DNA of 64,000 bases, taken from contig BCKH01000004.1 in NCBI GenBank assembly GCA_001600555.1, positions 4,156,083 to 4,220,082 on the forward strand, given 5' to 3'. Position numbers and translations under genes: made by a program. Below, piece after piece: positions 10,680 to 22,700 of this stretch; position 1 is the first letter of the stretch; every line of letters starts with the position of its first letter. This DNA comes from Albophoma yamanashiensis. Taxonomy: Eukaryota > Ascomycota > Sordariomycetes > Hypocreales > Ophiocordycipitaceae. Below the pieces are notes generated by a model. The model saw only the letters and a list, made by a program, of their open reading frames with translations. It searched no databases and had not been told where the DNA came from.

Positions 10680-11033
10680 CGCCGCACGACCTAGTCAGTA
10701 CTGGTTCCGTCCGCGGCCGCTAACCGTGGTCGCAATATCGTAATATTTACTAGCTTCAACTTAAGCAATAAATCCAAATCCTGCTTTTATATCAAGGTTA
10801 TAGTATATAGTAGCCGTATTGTGACGCTGCAATCCGAGCCTGTCAGAAGTACCGAGTAATATTGGCATTGGTAACGAGGGTGAGAGGACCGCGGCTGCGA
10901 CCAGGCCGAAGAACATGCCACGACCCTATCAATCGAGCCGTTTGGTTTTCATGTTAAATATCTTTAACCCTGCTATTCTGCACGGTTTGAGCGGCAACAT
11001 GAATAGCATGAATTGTAGACATGATTCATCAAA
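10680..11033. other. AT-rich intergenic region between convergent genes
   Basis: This is about 350 bp between the stop of the hypothetical gene and the stop of the seven-transmembrane gene on the opposite strand. I see only AT-rich sequence suited to 3' ends and no coding signal. Confidence 0.4.
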
Positions 11034-12195
11034 TCATTCTACTTTGAACTCGACCGTCTTCTTAATAACACTCCCTGTGTCATCCAGATCTTCAAGAACA
11101 ATATGGGAGATTCCCGTCCGCGAGGAGCCTTCCTCGATAATGCGCTCTTGCGAACTGTTGTCGGCGCTTGCCTTGCCGCCTTGTACCTCGACGATATGCT
11201 CATATCCTGATATACCATAATTGCCTGTTTGACGCTGATGCCACTGCTTTGACTGAGTCCCCTTCCTGGGATGGCTGTGGGACGATGAACCAGGCGCCTG
11301 GTTTGTGGAACGAAGTTTGGAAGCCAATAAATCGATGCTGAGCGCAGAATAAGTCAGCCCGTAACCAGTGGAAGTCGACATACAAGCAAAACTTACTACA
11401 TAAGAACGGGATAGAGACAAATTAAAGTGTACGTAAAGCGGTCCATCTGACTAGCCAAGTTATCTGCTTGTTGGCCTGGATTCTGGAGTGAGTGTGTGAT
11501 GGTTCGCGTGACGCCCAAGACAGCTAAGACGGCGACGCGGAATTCGGTACTCCGTGTTAGATAGCGAAACAGGCCAATTTTTAGGGCTGCTTGAAGCGAG
11601 GTGTTTGCCGTAGATGTGAACTCAATTATAAGAAAATAGGCGCTAATGCATTCGAGAATTGCTATGGAGCCGTAGTAGCCGATATGAAGGTAATTGACTG
11701 TAATTAATAGTTCAGGGTCGTCGTCTAGGATAGACCGTGCCCGTAATATAGCAATGGCGACCCGTGACGCAAGAATGGCCAGCATTGTGAGCCAGAAGAG
11801 GCTAACAAAAATGCGCCAGCGGGCTCGTCGAAGAAGACGCTGCAGGATAATATAGCTGTAAAATAATACACCGGCCTCTTGCATCTAGTTGTTCGAGTGC
11901 TCGAGGTTAAGAATGGGGCACTACCGAAAGGACTTGACGCCCTAATAAGACTTACTAGCCAGAACAAATCCCCCATCACGGACGCAACCGTCCTATTAAG
12001 GGAGGGGTGCGTTTGGTAGTAGACGTAGTAACAAAGTCCGTTGGCAATTGCGCCAGCAGCCGATGTGACAATCGGCACACTAGCGAGGTAGGTGACACTG
12101 GTGATTCCACATACAATGCACCCAAACAAGACGTTGCCGATGCATATTGTGCTGAGAATAGACCAGCTTACTTCGAAGTACACCGGAGACGACAT
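11034..12195 (-). CDS. Seven-transmembrane fungal integral membrane protein, function unknown
   Basis: Three exons (12195..11956, 11884..11397, 11337..11034; introns of 71 and 59 bp with GTAAGT donors) encode 343 aa. Hydrophobic segments are visible around residues 6-28, 32-56, 66-92, 100-125, 136-162, 178-205 and 222-246, giving seven helices. A hydrophilic C-terminal tail of about 95 aa contains Ser/His- and Glu/Ser-rich stretches. The layout resembles the rhodopsin-like or Pth11-like receptor class in topology only. I see no CFEM domain or retinal-binding Lys, so no ligand is proposed. An in-frame ATG 30 bp upstream is an alternative start. The neighbours are lineage-specific, so the context does not help. 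Confidence 0.65.
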
Positions 12196-13955
12196 ATTGA
12201 TGGCAGTTGGCAGAAAGCCGGGCATTCCAACTCCGGGAACTGGTATATGTTGTTCGACGAGAATGCAATGAGAGGAGGAGCCATCCACACGCGCACAACG
12301 CATCCGTCTTGAACAATCTGCCGCCTGAGATGGCTGACCGACAGGCTTAATACTTGCCAGACAAAACCACATCCTTCTGAGCTCTGCAGACCGAGAAGCC
12401 CACCGTGCCAATTAAAATGAGACTGACTCGTACCATGGCTCACAGTCCATCCTCGTTCCGCCCAGGCTGTTCGCCAATTTGCTTGTGCGCATTGCCTGAT
12501 TGGTTGGTGGAAGCCACACTTGGAAGCGCGCGAGAGTGCCAGTTGCCCATGCCGCTACATATATCGTCGTCAAGGCGTCGCCACAGGGACGACCAGGGAC
12601 CGCTAATGAAGCATGGATAGAACAATTGCGTGAAGTAGGGCTTAGTGTGGAATTCGCCGCCGCTACCTGCCGTTACAGGCAGTCAAATGGCATCCCCGAG
12701 TTAGTTTGAGGTATAATTAGCTTGTCTTAGAACAAGTGTACGGAGTAGACTAGTGGCTTCAAGCTAACCTCCAGCCGCTGGTGACTTGGCCGGACCTCTG
12801 CAAGCGACTAATCTATCCGGCGACTACGCCGCTGGATCTGACGCCACAGAACCAGCTGCTGTCCTGGGTTGCTGCCCAAGAGGTCCAAGAAGAGTAGTAG
12901 CAGGCCCGTAAGGGTGCCTCCTGGGGTGCTTTCTTGGTGATGTTGTGTTGTCTGTTTTTCAGTTGCAATGAGAATGACCATGGTTTGCCAGTAAGAATGA
13001 AATGTGCGGCTGGCGAGCGGCGCGGCCGCCGACTTAGGCGCCTTGTGTACGTTGAAGTATTTGCCAAGGGAGGTCTACCGATAGACGATAGCTCGTGCTA
13101 CCTGGTAATAAAGTGCCAATAGTGGCAACGGCGAAATCTCACTCTCCCAGAGTCCCAACCCCATTTCGCATCTACAACGTTCACGGACGCACGAGAACGC
13201 TGCCACCAGCCGCATCTGCTGGAACGCGCGACGTGAATTACAAGTTCGACCGCTCAAGTGGCTTCAACCCACATTTGCGTAGTGGGCAGGCGAAAGCACC
13301 AGTGCTTGATGCCTCTGCGCAGCGCGATATGTCGACAATCGACGGCGCCAAGTCACGCGACGCAGCCGTGGCTCTCGTCCAAGCACCACCATGTGACTAG
13401 GAAAAAATCAGCAGACGCTTGGTTTCCAGCCGAGAGAAGAAACGCACCCTCTGGCCGATGCCTCGTGATGTATATCGACCTGTTGGCCCTGCCCTGGGGT
13501 TGTAGACGTAGGTTGTAAACCGCGGATTGGCGTTAGTTGGCGGCGGGCGCCACGCGACAGCCCCGCCATCGACGACACAGCGCGTATCCCCTGACAGGAC
13601 ACGAGCTCTTCCTCTCGTTGCACCTCCATCCAACCCGGCGATGGCGGCAGACGGACCTGTGCCGGATCGCATGGTCTGTTGTGGCTACGCAAGACTTCAT
13701 AAAACCGCTCATTTCCCAGATGTAGACTTGAGCCCGACTTTCCCGACCATCGTCAACGAGCATTCCGGAATCCTCAGCCGGGATTCTCATCCTGCCAACC
13801 GTCCCAATACTTCAACGACGGGATGATGGACATTGCGGAGCCAAAACGACTCGATTATTGCAGGCAAATCATCTAGAATTGAACGAGAATACTGCCACTG
13901 TCCCTTTGAGCAGCTTGTCTAGGTCTCACTGTGGCTTCCTGCTCGTGCTGGCATC
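12196..13955. other. Intergenic region between divergent 7TM and GH76 genes
   Basis: This 1.76-kb stretch holds no recognisable gene. Overlapping open frames near 13.4-13.8 kb occur on both strands without domain or splice support. A TACGGAGTA word is at 12739-12747. The ends should contain the two divergent promoters. Confidence 0.4.
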
Positions 13956-15811
13956 ATGGTGCACCGCCTGCTCGCCGGGTGTCTCGCCAGTGGCGTATTT
14001 CTTGTGCAGCTCGTCGCTGGCCATGAAAGGACCCCAGGATACTTCCAAGGCAGCGGACCTATCAAGCCACGGATCTCCACGGAGGCTTTCAGCGACGGCA
14101 GGCCGGCGGCCAATGACTCGCAGGTGCTCGAGGAAGCCTTTTATGCCCTCGCCGTTCTGCAGGACAGCTACTTCGAGGCTGTCAATGGCACATGGCCATC
14201 CTCCATCGACTGGACGGGTGCAGTCATCGAAACAATCGTGTCTGGCATGCTGACGACCATGACCCAATCATTGATGTCCGACGATTTGAACGGTGATTCC
14301 AATTGGAAGCAGAAAGAGAACCTCATCTCGTCAGTATACGACCAGGTCATCCACTCCTTTTTCGGACAGAATGCGCTGGCCATCAAAGACCAGGTGAGTG
14401 CTGTGCACAATAACAATGTCGAATGCGTATTGACGTATCCGAGGCGTATGATGACATTCTGTGGGTTGTCCTCGGCTGGCTCGAGGCCATCCAGTTTTTG
14501 CAGCTCCATTCCGAGCTGCACTATCCCGGCACGGAGCACGACTGCAAGCATATCCCCTTTCAGCTCGACCGGGCGATCCAGGCATCGTCGTGGCATGGCT
14601 ACAACTGGCTCTGCACCTTCGCGGACCGTTCGCGAGCCTTCTGGGACCTTGCCACGGAGGGCTGGGACACGAAGCTGTGCCACGGGGGCATGAACTGGAA
14701 CCCCAGACTCACACCCTACAAGAACGCCATCACCAACGAGCTGTGGATATCTGCCTCGATCGCAATGTACCGGCACTTCCCCAACGACACATTCAATCAG
14801 TCGTGGGTCGCCAGCAAGGGCTTCCCCACCAAGGACCCCGTTTACCTGGCAGCTGCCGTCGAGGGTTACAAGTGGCTCAAGGGCGTCAACATGACCAACC
14901 GGCAAGGGCTGTACGTGGACGGATTCCACATCGACATGAGCAAGCCCGGCAACGTGGAGTGCGACCAGCGCGACGAGATGGTGTACACGTACAATCAGGG
15001 AGTCATCCTCACCGGCTTACGAGGCTTATGGTCTGTCACAGGAAGCGCGTCGTACCTGGAGGACGGCCACCGGCTCATCCGGTCCGTCATCAACGCGACT
15101 GGATGGGACCTTGGGAAGAATGAGCCGGTTGATAAGCCGACCCGTGGTCTGTCGCCGTGGCGAGGCCTCGGACGAGGCGGCGTCCTCGAGGAACAGTGCG
15201 ACGCGAGCGGCACTTGTTCTCAGGACGGGCAGACGTTCAAAGGCATTTTCTTCCACCATCTCACGGCTTTTTGCGCCCCTCTTGAAGCCGCGAGCGTCAA
15301 GAATGGGATGATGGCGAACACGCAGGAGGATTCTAGCATCAAGGCCATCCACGATCGAGAGTGCCGCAACTACGTCTACTGGGTCAAACACAATGTAGAG
15401 GCCGCTCTGGAAACGCGCGACTGCGCAGGCCGCTTCGGGATGTGGTGGGGGGCCGGACCATTCGCCAGCGTCACGGAGAGCGACGATGGCATCAATCACA
15501 GCGCACCCGGCACTACTGACTACCGCAACAAAGGGACGCCGCAGGACAAGGTATGGGGTCCCAACAAGTGGGAGCCCGGGACCCAGGGCGCGACGCTGCC
15601 TTGTCAAGGACTCATCCCGCGACCCAACCGCAACAACCGCAAGCTACCCCCGTCTACGAATCCCAAGCCATGTTCAGCGCCCGAGGAGGTGATGGACGAT
15701 CCGGAGCTGACAGACGATCCTAACAACCGTGGGCGTGGGCGAACAGTTGAGACGCAGGCTGGGGGGATTGCTCTACTGAGAGCGTACTGGGAGCTGTCGC
15801 GATCACGATGA
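13956..15811 (+). CDS. Secreted GH76 alpha-1,6-mannanase family protein
   Basis: Two exons (13956..14393 and 14444..15811, 50-bp intron) encode 601 aa. A signal peptide spans about residues 1-21. The mature part matches GH76 endo-alpha-1,6-mannanases, relatives of yeast Dcw1/Dfg5 that act on mannan and GPI-glycan cores in the wall. The AYDDILW motif with the paired catalytic Asp is created exactly at the splice junction. Further family features are HGGMNWNP, KNAITNELW and the YNQGVIL segment. There are several N-glycosylation sequons. No C-terminal hydrophobic GPI signal is visible (the end is polar), so the protein is likely secreted rather than anchored. The C-terminal third is longer and more proline-rich than I expect for the core domain. 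Confidence 0.88.
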
Positions 15812-16519
15812 AGACATATGCTGGCAGGATTGGAGCTCATGGCTTTATTTTTGACAATTCATGGATCAGAAGAGCAGATTCAAGAACGTTGCTACACATG
15901 CAGATATGCCCATTGCGTAGCGTCAAGAGCCAGAGAATGCAGGGGAATACGATCCCGAGTCTGATCGAACCCCACGTAGACCTCCCGCGCACGCGGTACA
16001 TGGATCAGGTGGCCGACAGAAAATACCGGGAAAAGGGCGAATTAGGGGCCAGAGCTGAGCCTCGCGGCTGGTAACTAGAAGGCTTCTGGATTGTGGCCGT
16101 GCCCTCCTGGTGCGAGGTGGCCAGCCCGACGTGGGTGTCTGTTTGACACGGATATCGGCGCCGAGTGCGGGGCCGGGTCGCGAGTCTAAGCCGCATCGGG
16201 AGCACGATTCGAGTCTGTAGGAGGCTGCGCACGCAGCGTGGCTTGGATCGGCATCATGGCTGATTGTCATGGGGTTCGCTTACGTTGGGAGGCCTCAAGT
16301 ATAAGTAAGAAGGGGAATTCGACTATAATACACCATTTAATCTAGAAACGGCTTCCAAAGATTCGATCTATTACAGTATTACCTCGATTACGGCGTACTT
16401 GTCATATACGCAACACATTTCTTTTATACTTCAACGCCAGCAGAAAGACAAGCAAGCCTACTGTTTGAAACATCCGGAATTGTCGCCAGCTCGACGCAAG
16501 TTGCATAGCCCTTGCCGCC
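15812..16519. other. Intergenic region
   Basis: No coding sequence is recognised. The right end, from about 16300, is AT-rich and forms the likely promoter and leader of the Tyr/Gly/Gln-rich protein gene. Confidence 0.4.
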
Positions 16520-17122
16520 ATGTTTTTCATCACCAGAATGGCCGTCAAGTCCATCTGTCGCGAGAACGATAGAAGGCACGGTCAAAATGCGCAGTATCAC
16601 GGCCAGCAAGCAGGCTACGGCCAGCCGGCGGAATATGGCCAGCCGGCACCATACGGCCAACAGGCACCATACGGCCAACAGGCAGGGTACGGCCAGCCCG
16701 CCTTCGACCAGCAAACCTCATACAGCCCTCGACCCGAGTACGGCTCCAGACCAGCATACAACCAGCAATCAAACTACAGCTACATGCCCGCAAATCAGAA
16801 CGCAAATTACGCCGCTCCAAACGCAGCCTACGGACCCAACTGCAACAACAGCTGCTGTCCATCACAGCGACCGATGGGCTGTGGCCAGCGCAAGGCGGAG
16901 AGGCGTTACATGAGGCAGATGCGCCAGCAGGAGCGCATGGCCCGGCGCGCCGACAGAGGAAGCCTGGTTCGCTCGGCAGCCAGCTACATGGAGAGAGGCA
17001 TCTCCGAACCAGCTGCCCAGCGCGAGATGAACACTCTGGAGACAGAGAGGCCGAGGGACCCACCACCAGCTTATGAAGAGACGCAGAGGGAGTCGGGGAT
17101 CCGGAGTGGATTGTCAAAATAA
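16520..17122 (+). CDS. Low-complexity Tyr/Gly/Gln-rich protein with PPxY motif
   Basis: A single-exon 200-aa protein with a near-ideal start context (GCCGCCATG). Residues 29-60 are imperfect tandem YGQPA/YGQQA pentapeptides. They are followed by a Tyr/Asn/Gln-rich stretch to about residue 105. A short Cys cluster (CNNSCC..MGC, about 107-122) and a basic, Met/Arg/Gln-rich helix (about 126-145) come next. The C-terminal tail contains PPPAYEE, a PPxY ligand for WW domains such as those of Rsp5/Nedd4 ubiquitin ligases. The composition of the first half resembles prion-like, phase-separating domains. I do not recognise a named family. The cysteine cluster could be palmitoylated, which would make it a peripheral membrane adaptor; that is inference. 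Confidence 0.7.
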   Translation: MFFITRMAVKSICRENDRRHGQNAQYHGQQAGYGQPAEYGQPAPYGQQAPYGQQAGYGQPAFDQQTSYSPRPEYGSRPAYNQQSNYSYMPANQNANYAAPNAAYGPNCNNSCCPSQRPMGCGQRKAERRYMRQMRQQERMARRADRGSLVRSAASYMERGISEPAAQREMNTLETERPRDPPPAYEETQRESGIRSGLSK

Positions 17123-17967
17123 CGTAGCTGACTGACGATTGATGGATTTTTACGCAAGCAAACTTTACTAGCGAGCCTTGTTTTTTTGCTGCATGCAAAT
17201 TATTTATGTACTATATGCAGTCACAGGAAAGAAATTGATTGAGAGACACCTCAAACCGACGCAACACTGCGATGCTGCGGGATGTGCTGCGAGTTGCAGC
17301 AGCTACATGTAATGTTCTGAATTTGACCCAGGAAATCGGATGTAAAACACAAACACCGTCCTACATGTATATATGATGCTTGTGGTATATCATGGTAATT
17401 CCGACGCTCTTCTCTATTGCGAATTTCCCTCTGTGAATACTCGCCAGAGTCATCACCGCAATCACATGGTAACGTCAGTAGCTACAGCTCCGATATCGAC
17501 CGCAGCAGCCGTAGTGGAGACCTGCAGGCACGGCGGCATGGCGTCTGCCCCACATTCCAGCGTACCACGTACACGCATGGTCCAGTCGCGGGCTGCTGAT
17601 TGTCGTAGACCTGATTGAGCCCTGTAGGTTGCCTTGGTTGCGTACGAGCTTGACAACGCTATGGTCCAGGAAACGCGACCCTCGCACTGTCTGCATCGCG
17701 TAATACAAGAAGAAACATATAATTGACCAGCTACCCACGAAACGCAACAGTCTCTTCGCAGAGGCCTTGTTTACCCATCCCACTGAGTCACCATGACATG
17801 AGCGATGGCGGGTGGGCCTCGCGCCCCCCCTACGAGTACAGCTAACCGTCACCTTATCAACTGCCGCCCCGCCATCGAAAACCTTGGTCCGATGGCGGTG
17901 ACTGTGCTGTTCCTCCGCTCTGCTCCAACCTCCATCAACACCACAAAAAAGTGCCAATTGACTCGTG
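17123..17967. promoter_or_regulatory. Intergenic region with threonine deaminase promoter
   Basis: The left part is AT-rich and contains TACATGTA at 17304-17311 and 17362-17369. The right part is the promoter and leader of threonine deaminase and includes the TGAGTCA site annotated separately. I see no gene in it. Confidence 0.5.
17784..17790 (+). promoter_or_regulatory. CPC1/Gcn4-type site upstream of threonine deaminase
   Basis: TGAGTCA matches the TGA(C/G)TCA consensus bound by Gcn4 and its filamentous-fungal orthologue CPC1/CpcA. It lies 178 bp before the start codon of an isoleucine-biosynthesis gene, a classic target of general amino-acid control. A near match, TGACTCG, lies at 17959-17965, just before the ATG. 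Confidence 0.6.
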
Positions 17968-19763
17968 ATGCCGTCGCCCAGCGAGCACCCTGCCGCTAAC
18001 GGCGCCGCCGCCCAGGCCGCCAGCGGCGAGTCGCGGCCAGAGACGCCCGCGGGCAGCATGGCCCTGACCGAGTACAGCGTCAACCCCTCTCCGCCATCGG
18101 AAGAGAAACGGGCCCGCATCAGGGAGGTCGTCCCGGAGGACTTCCTGCTACCCAACGGATACCCGGATGTAGGTGACGGCGGCGGCAGCGTGTCCGTGAA
18201 GCGCAGACAGAGGCTAACCCACGTCCACGACGGCAGTACCTGCGGATGATCGCCAGCGCCACGTCCCGCGTCTACGAGGCCTGCAACGTCACGCCCCTGA
18301 CGCACGCCGTCAACCTCAGCAACCGGCTCGAGTGCAACGTCCTGCTCAAGCGCGAGGACACGCAGCCCGTCTTCAGCTTCAAGCTGCGCGGCGCCTACAA
18401 CAAGATGGCGCACCTCGACCCCGCGCGGAGCTGGAAGGGCGTCGTCTGCTGCTCGGCCGGCAACCACGCGCAGGGCGTCGCCTACTCGGCCCGCAAGCTC
18501 AAGATACCCGCCACCATCATCATGCCCGAGGGCACCCCCAGCATCAAGCACACCAACGTCGCGCGACTCGGCGGCCACGTCGTCCTGCACGGCGCCGACT
18601 TCGACGCCGCCAAGGAGGAGTGCGCCCGCCGCGAGAAGCTCGACGGCCTCATCAACATCCCGCCCTTCGACGACCCCTACGTCATCGCCGGCCAGGGCAC
18701 CATCGGCAACGAGCTGTTCGGCCAGGTCAACATGTCCAAGGTCGAGGCCATCTTCTGCTGCTGCGGCGGCGGCGGCCTCATCGCCGGCATCGGCCTGTAC
18801 GTCAAGCGCATGGCGCCCCACGTCAAGGTCATCGGCGTCGAGGCCCACGACGCCAACGCCATGGCCCAGTCGCTGAAGAAGGGCGAGCGCGTCGCCCTCA
18901 AGGACGTGGGGCTGTTCGCCGACGGCGCCGCCGTCAAGGTGCTCGGCGAGGAGACGTTCCGCATCGCCCAGGAGGTGGTGGACGAGGTGGTCGAGGTGAC
19001 CACGGACGAGATCTGCGCCGCCATCAAGGACATGTACGACGACACGCGCTCCGGGCTGGAGCCGGCGGGCGCCCTGTCCATCGCCGGGCTGAAGAAGTAC
19101 GCGGCCGCGCGGCCGTCGCACGACCCGAGCCGGACGCTCATCGCCGTGACGTCGGGCGCCAACATGAACTTCGACCGGCTGCGGTTCGTGGCCGAGCGCG
19201 CGACGCTGGGCGAGGGCAAGGAGGCCCTGCTCTCCGTGTCCATCCCGGAGCGGCCCGGCTCGTACGCCAAGCTCATCGCCACCATCATGCCCCACGCCGT
19301 GACCGAGTTCTCGTACCGGTTCTCGACGGGCGAGCGCGCCAACGTCATGATCGGCCTGTCGCTGACGGCGCCGGCGAGCCAGCGCAACGAGGAGCTGCGG
19401 CTCCTCCTCGAGCGCATCCGCTCCGAGGGCATGGGCGTGACGGACCTGTCGGGCGACGAGCTCGCCAAGAGCCACATCCGCTACCTCGTCGGCGGGCGCT
19501 CCAGCGTGCCCAACGAGCGGCTCTACATGTTCAGCTTCCCCGAGCGGCCGGGCGCGCTGGAGAAGTTCCTGCTGACGCTGCGGCCCAAGTTCAACATCAG
19601 CCTGTTCCACTACCGCAACTACGGCGGCGACGTGGCCAAGGTCCTGGCGGGCATCTCGTGCCCCGAGGACGAGGCCGGGGAGCTGTCGCGCTTCCTGAGC
19701 GAGGTGGGCTACCCGTACCAGGACGTGACCAACTCGGAGACGTACAAGACGTTCCTGTGTTGA
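17968..19763 (+). CDS. ilv1: Threonine deaminase (threonine dehydratase), biosynthetic
   Basis: Two exons (17968..18168 and 18237..19763; 68-bp intron, GTAGGT..GGCAG, phase 0) encode 575 aa, close to yeast Ilv1. The enzyme converts threonine to 2-oxobutanoate, the first committed step to isoleucine, normally in mitochondria. The PLP lysine lies in FSFKLRGAYNKM, and the glycine-rich phosphate loop is CCGGGGLIAGIG. Two C-terminal regulatory ACT-like modules are marked by SIPERPGSYAKL and SFPERPGALEKF, where isoleucine and valine exert feedback control. The N-terminus is Ser/Pro/Ala-rich with no strong amphipathic presequence, so targeting is unclear. The start codon follows from the splice frame. 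The gene is very GC-rich at third positions. Confidence 0.95.
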
Positions 19764-22700
19764 CGTCGCCCGGGGACAGCCGATCCCTGGGGGCCTGCAG
19801 TGCTTGGGCGTTTTGGTTGGGCCGGGAGTTTCAGGAGCCGACGGTGCCGATGTTGTCGCGTTTGGCGACGCTGTTTCTTTTCTCTGACATCTCAATCTGT
19901 GTATACAAGGACGATGGATGCATGAGGTCTCTCTCGCAGCCCCGTTTTGTTCTCAGAAGGGCTCTGATGCAAGATGAGCCTTGCGAAAGGCTTTGGATGT
20001 TACCGATTGGGTTGGGGCATAGACTGTGTTATGGGTATCTAAAACGACGTGCATCTGACATACACTCAAGCTGGCATTCTATTTTGAAACTTAGTTCTAA
20101 AACGGCGCAGATCTGACGTACGTTCTGCGCTGGCCGTCTGTTTTGAAGCTTACCTTGGGTCTTATGTGGGTTGCAGCCGCGCCGAAGGCTTGGTGCGTGT
20201 CCACGAGCGAGCCGTCGAACTTTCGCGACGCCCTCCCTGAAACCGTCGGCTGCGAAGCCGGCGCGATGAAACGGGAGCGACGCCTGCAGGATCCCTGGGC
20301 GACTGACTGCCGGGTCGCAACGGCGGTGCGACGCCAGCGGGAAGTTCCCGAGCGAGATCTCTGGGTCAGGGTCAGACCAGGGAGGACGGTGGGCGCAACG
20401 GCCACCGCTGGGCCCGTGTGGCGCGAGAAAGGGCGAGGCTCCAGCATCGGAGGGGGGATGGGGGGGGGCGCGCACAGCCAAGGTCGATCTCGCGTACGGA
20501 GTAGCGATTAAACAAGAGACATGGCGGGAAGAAATGGTCCTGCTCGTACTACGTAGAGCACGGCCTGGGTCATCGGTGCACGAGGAACGGATCATTGTGC
20601 GAGCGCTGGGGGGACGCGGAGGCTGGTGAGCTCACAACTCGGTGCGGCCGCTAATTAATAAATGAAGGGTCGGTGGAGGGCCACGATGGTTCACGCGTAA
20701 GAGGTGCGCCGGTGGAGCGCTGCTGGGAGCATTGTTGGTCCGCAGCACGTTGAAACAGGTTGCTTGCTGGGCACGCAGCTGGGTTCCAGCCTAGCAGCCC
20801 AGGTGCCGTTTTTTTTCGCCTCGCTTGCAGGGGACCCATTGGCGTCATGACAATAATAGCGCGGGAGTCGTAGCAGCGCGCGGCTCGCAACGCGGACGGT
20901 GCTCCACGAGTTACGCTTCGGGGCCGACGCGGCGCTGGGCCTGGCCAGTGACGTCTCGCGCCCTCCGCCGCCGCCGCCGCCTGAGCCTCAAGGGACCACC
21001 AGATCGGCGCGGCTCCTCCGCAAGAACCAGCCGGCCGTGACGGGGCATCGTGTCGAATCTTGCTGGAGCAGCGCAGGCGTATCCCCCCCAGGCGGCTGAC
21101 GGAGGGACTCCATCGATCGAAGCCCTCCCTCTCTCTCTGCTCGCGCACTGCGAGTCGGCGGCATTCGAGGCGCCTTCTACCGAGCTTCCATCGCTGGCGC
21201 CCCCACCCCACCCGAGTCGCGCGGGAAGCGGGGGAGCCAGCAGGTGCCCCGTGCGCTGCCACCGGTCATCTGCGGCAGGGCCGGGGTGCGCGCGGTGCTA
21301 GGCCCTTGGCGAGCACGAGCAGCCGTAGCTGCGCATTCCGAGCCCCTACGGTAGGCACTCGTACTGTACCAGCCTTTGCTCGACGCTCAGAACGGGTTCG
21401 CCGCGCAGCCCGCGGCGGCAACGCTCTGCAAACGCAGAGTTGTCGCTGTCGCAACGGCCGGGCACAGGACGGCCGTTTCCGTGGCGTTTTCGTCACCGCG
21501 ACGGCGGACGGATTGGCTTTTCGTCTCGCAAACCGAATTCGGCGCAACAGGCGACAGACCGCTGCAGGCGGGACGCGTCGGTAGATGCAGGTGTCGTCGG
21601 TCCCATCGCCTACTCCGTGCGCTACGTACCTAAGGTAGGTAGAGCTCGTATTGATGGCGAACGCCCTGCATGCACCCGTACGAGCATGCACGTAGCATGG
21701 TCGGCCACCCCGGAGCCGCCGCCGCTCGCTCGGGTCGCGTTCGTTGGATGCAGCCCGCAGCGCAAACGCAGCCGCCGCCAGCTCGAGCCCCCAGGTGGGG
21801 TGGGGGAGAGGCTCCTACGACTACCTACGTACAAGTACGGGTATAGCAGGGCTCCAGCAGCTCCAGCGGCGGCGGCGCCTGGTACCCACCGAGTCCCCCT
21901 CGGCCGCGAGGTGCAGGCGAGGAACGGAAGCTACCTACCCCACGTCGAGCTGTCTTTCCTCTCTGGGCCGCCGCCGACCTCAGCTCCCCAAACGCCCGTT
22001 CTCCGTCCGTCCACCCATGCACACGCCTCGCTGCTTTTTCCTCCTCCCGCCTCCGCCCAGCGACATTTCGTCATCGCACCTGTTGTCTCACCCTTCGCCC
22101 GGCATTTCATCTGCCACCGCTGAATCTACCGCTGCATCTACCGCCGCCGCGCACCGCCTCGCCTCCGTATCTACGTACGTCCTGTGTCCTCGCTCGTGGC
22201 TGTGGCGTAATCGTCGTTCTCACCGACCCCCCCCAGTCGAGCACCAGCACTCAACGGCCACCCCGTGGCAGCGAGCACCCGCGTTCATCGATTGCCGGGC
22301 ACGCTCGTCAATCGATCGTTACCCCCCGAGCCGGTCGTGCCATCTCGCGAGCTCGAACTGCACGTCCAACGCCCCACCGCTCGAAGCTCCCCGCGCCGCG
22401 ACCCGTTTTCGCCCCTTCGCTTGGGCGCTCGGCCGGACCATCGAATGCTTGCCTCTGGCCGCCGACCAACACACGAGTTCTCGTGCCGGGCATCCAGGCA
22501 GGCGGCCGTGCGCTTGGGGTCCGTCCTCGCTCCCCTCGGGCAGAGCATGAAACGTCCCCACCGCGCCCACGTGTACCTAGCTGTCGCCGCGACCAAGAAG
22601 CGTTGAGAGCCCGTCCGAAGCCGCAAGAGCTGCCCGCCGACGCGCCGCACGACGACACGGCATCCACGACGAGGCGACTCGGTCGCAGGCTCGCAGCGGC

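Noticed and set aside
17475..19895. An 806-codon minus-strand frame opposite threonine deaminase
   Set aside because: It mirrors the GC-rich ilv1 exon. The product is repetitive in Val, Gly, Leu and Asp with no recognisable fold.
21440..22550. Overlapping plus-strand frames of 227 and 268 codons in the GC-rich spacer
   Set aside because: They overlap in different frames, are Arg/Pro/Ser-rich and have no motif or conserved start. The spacer is better read as promoter and leader.
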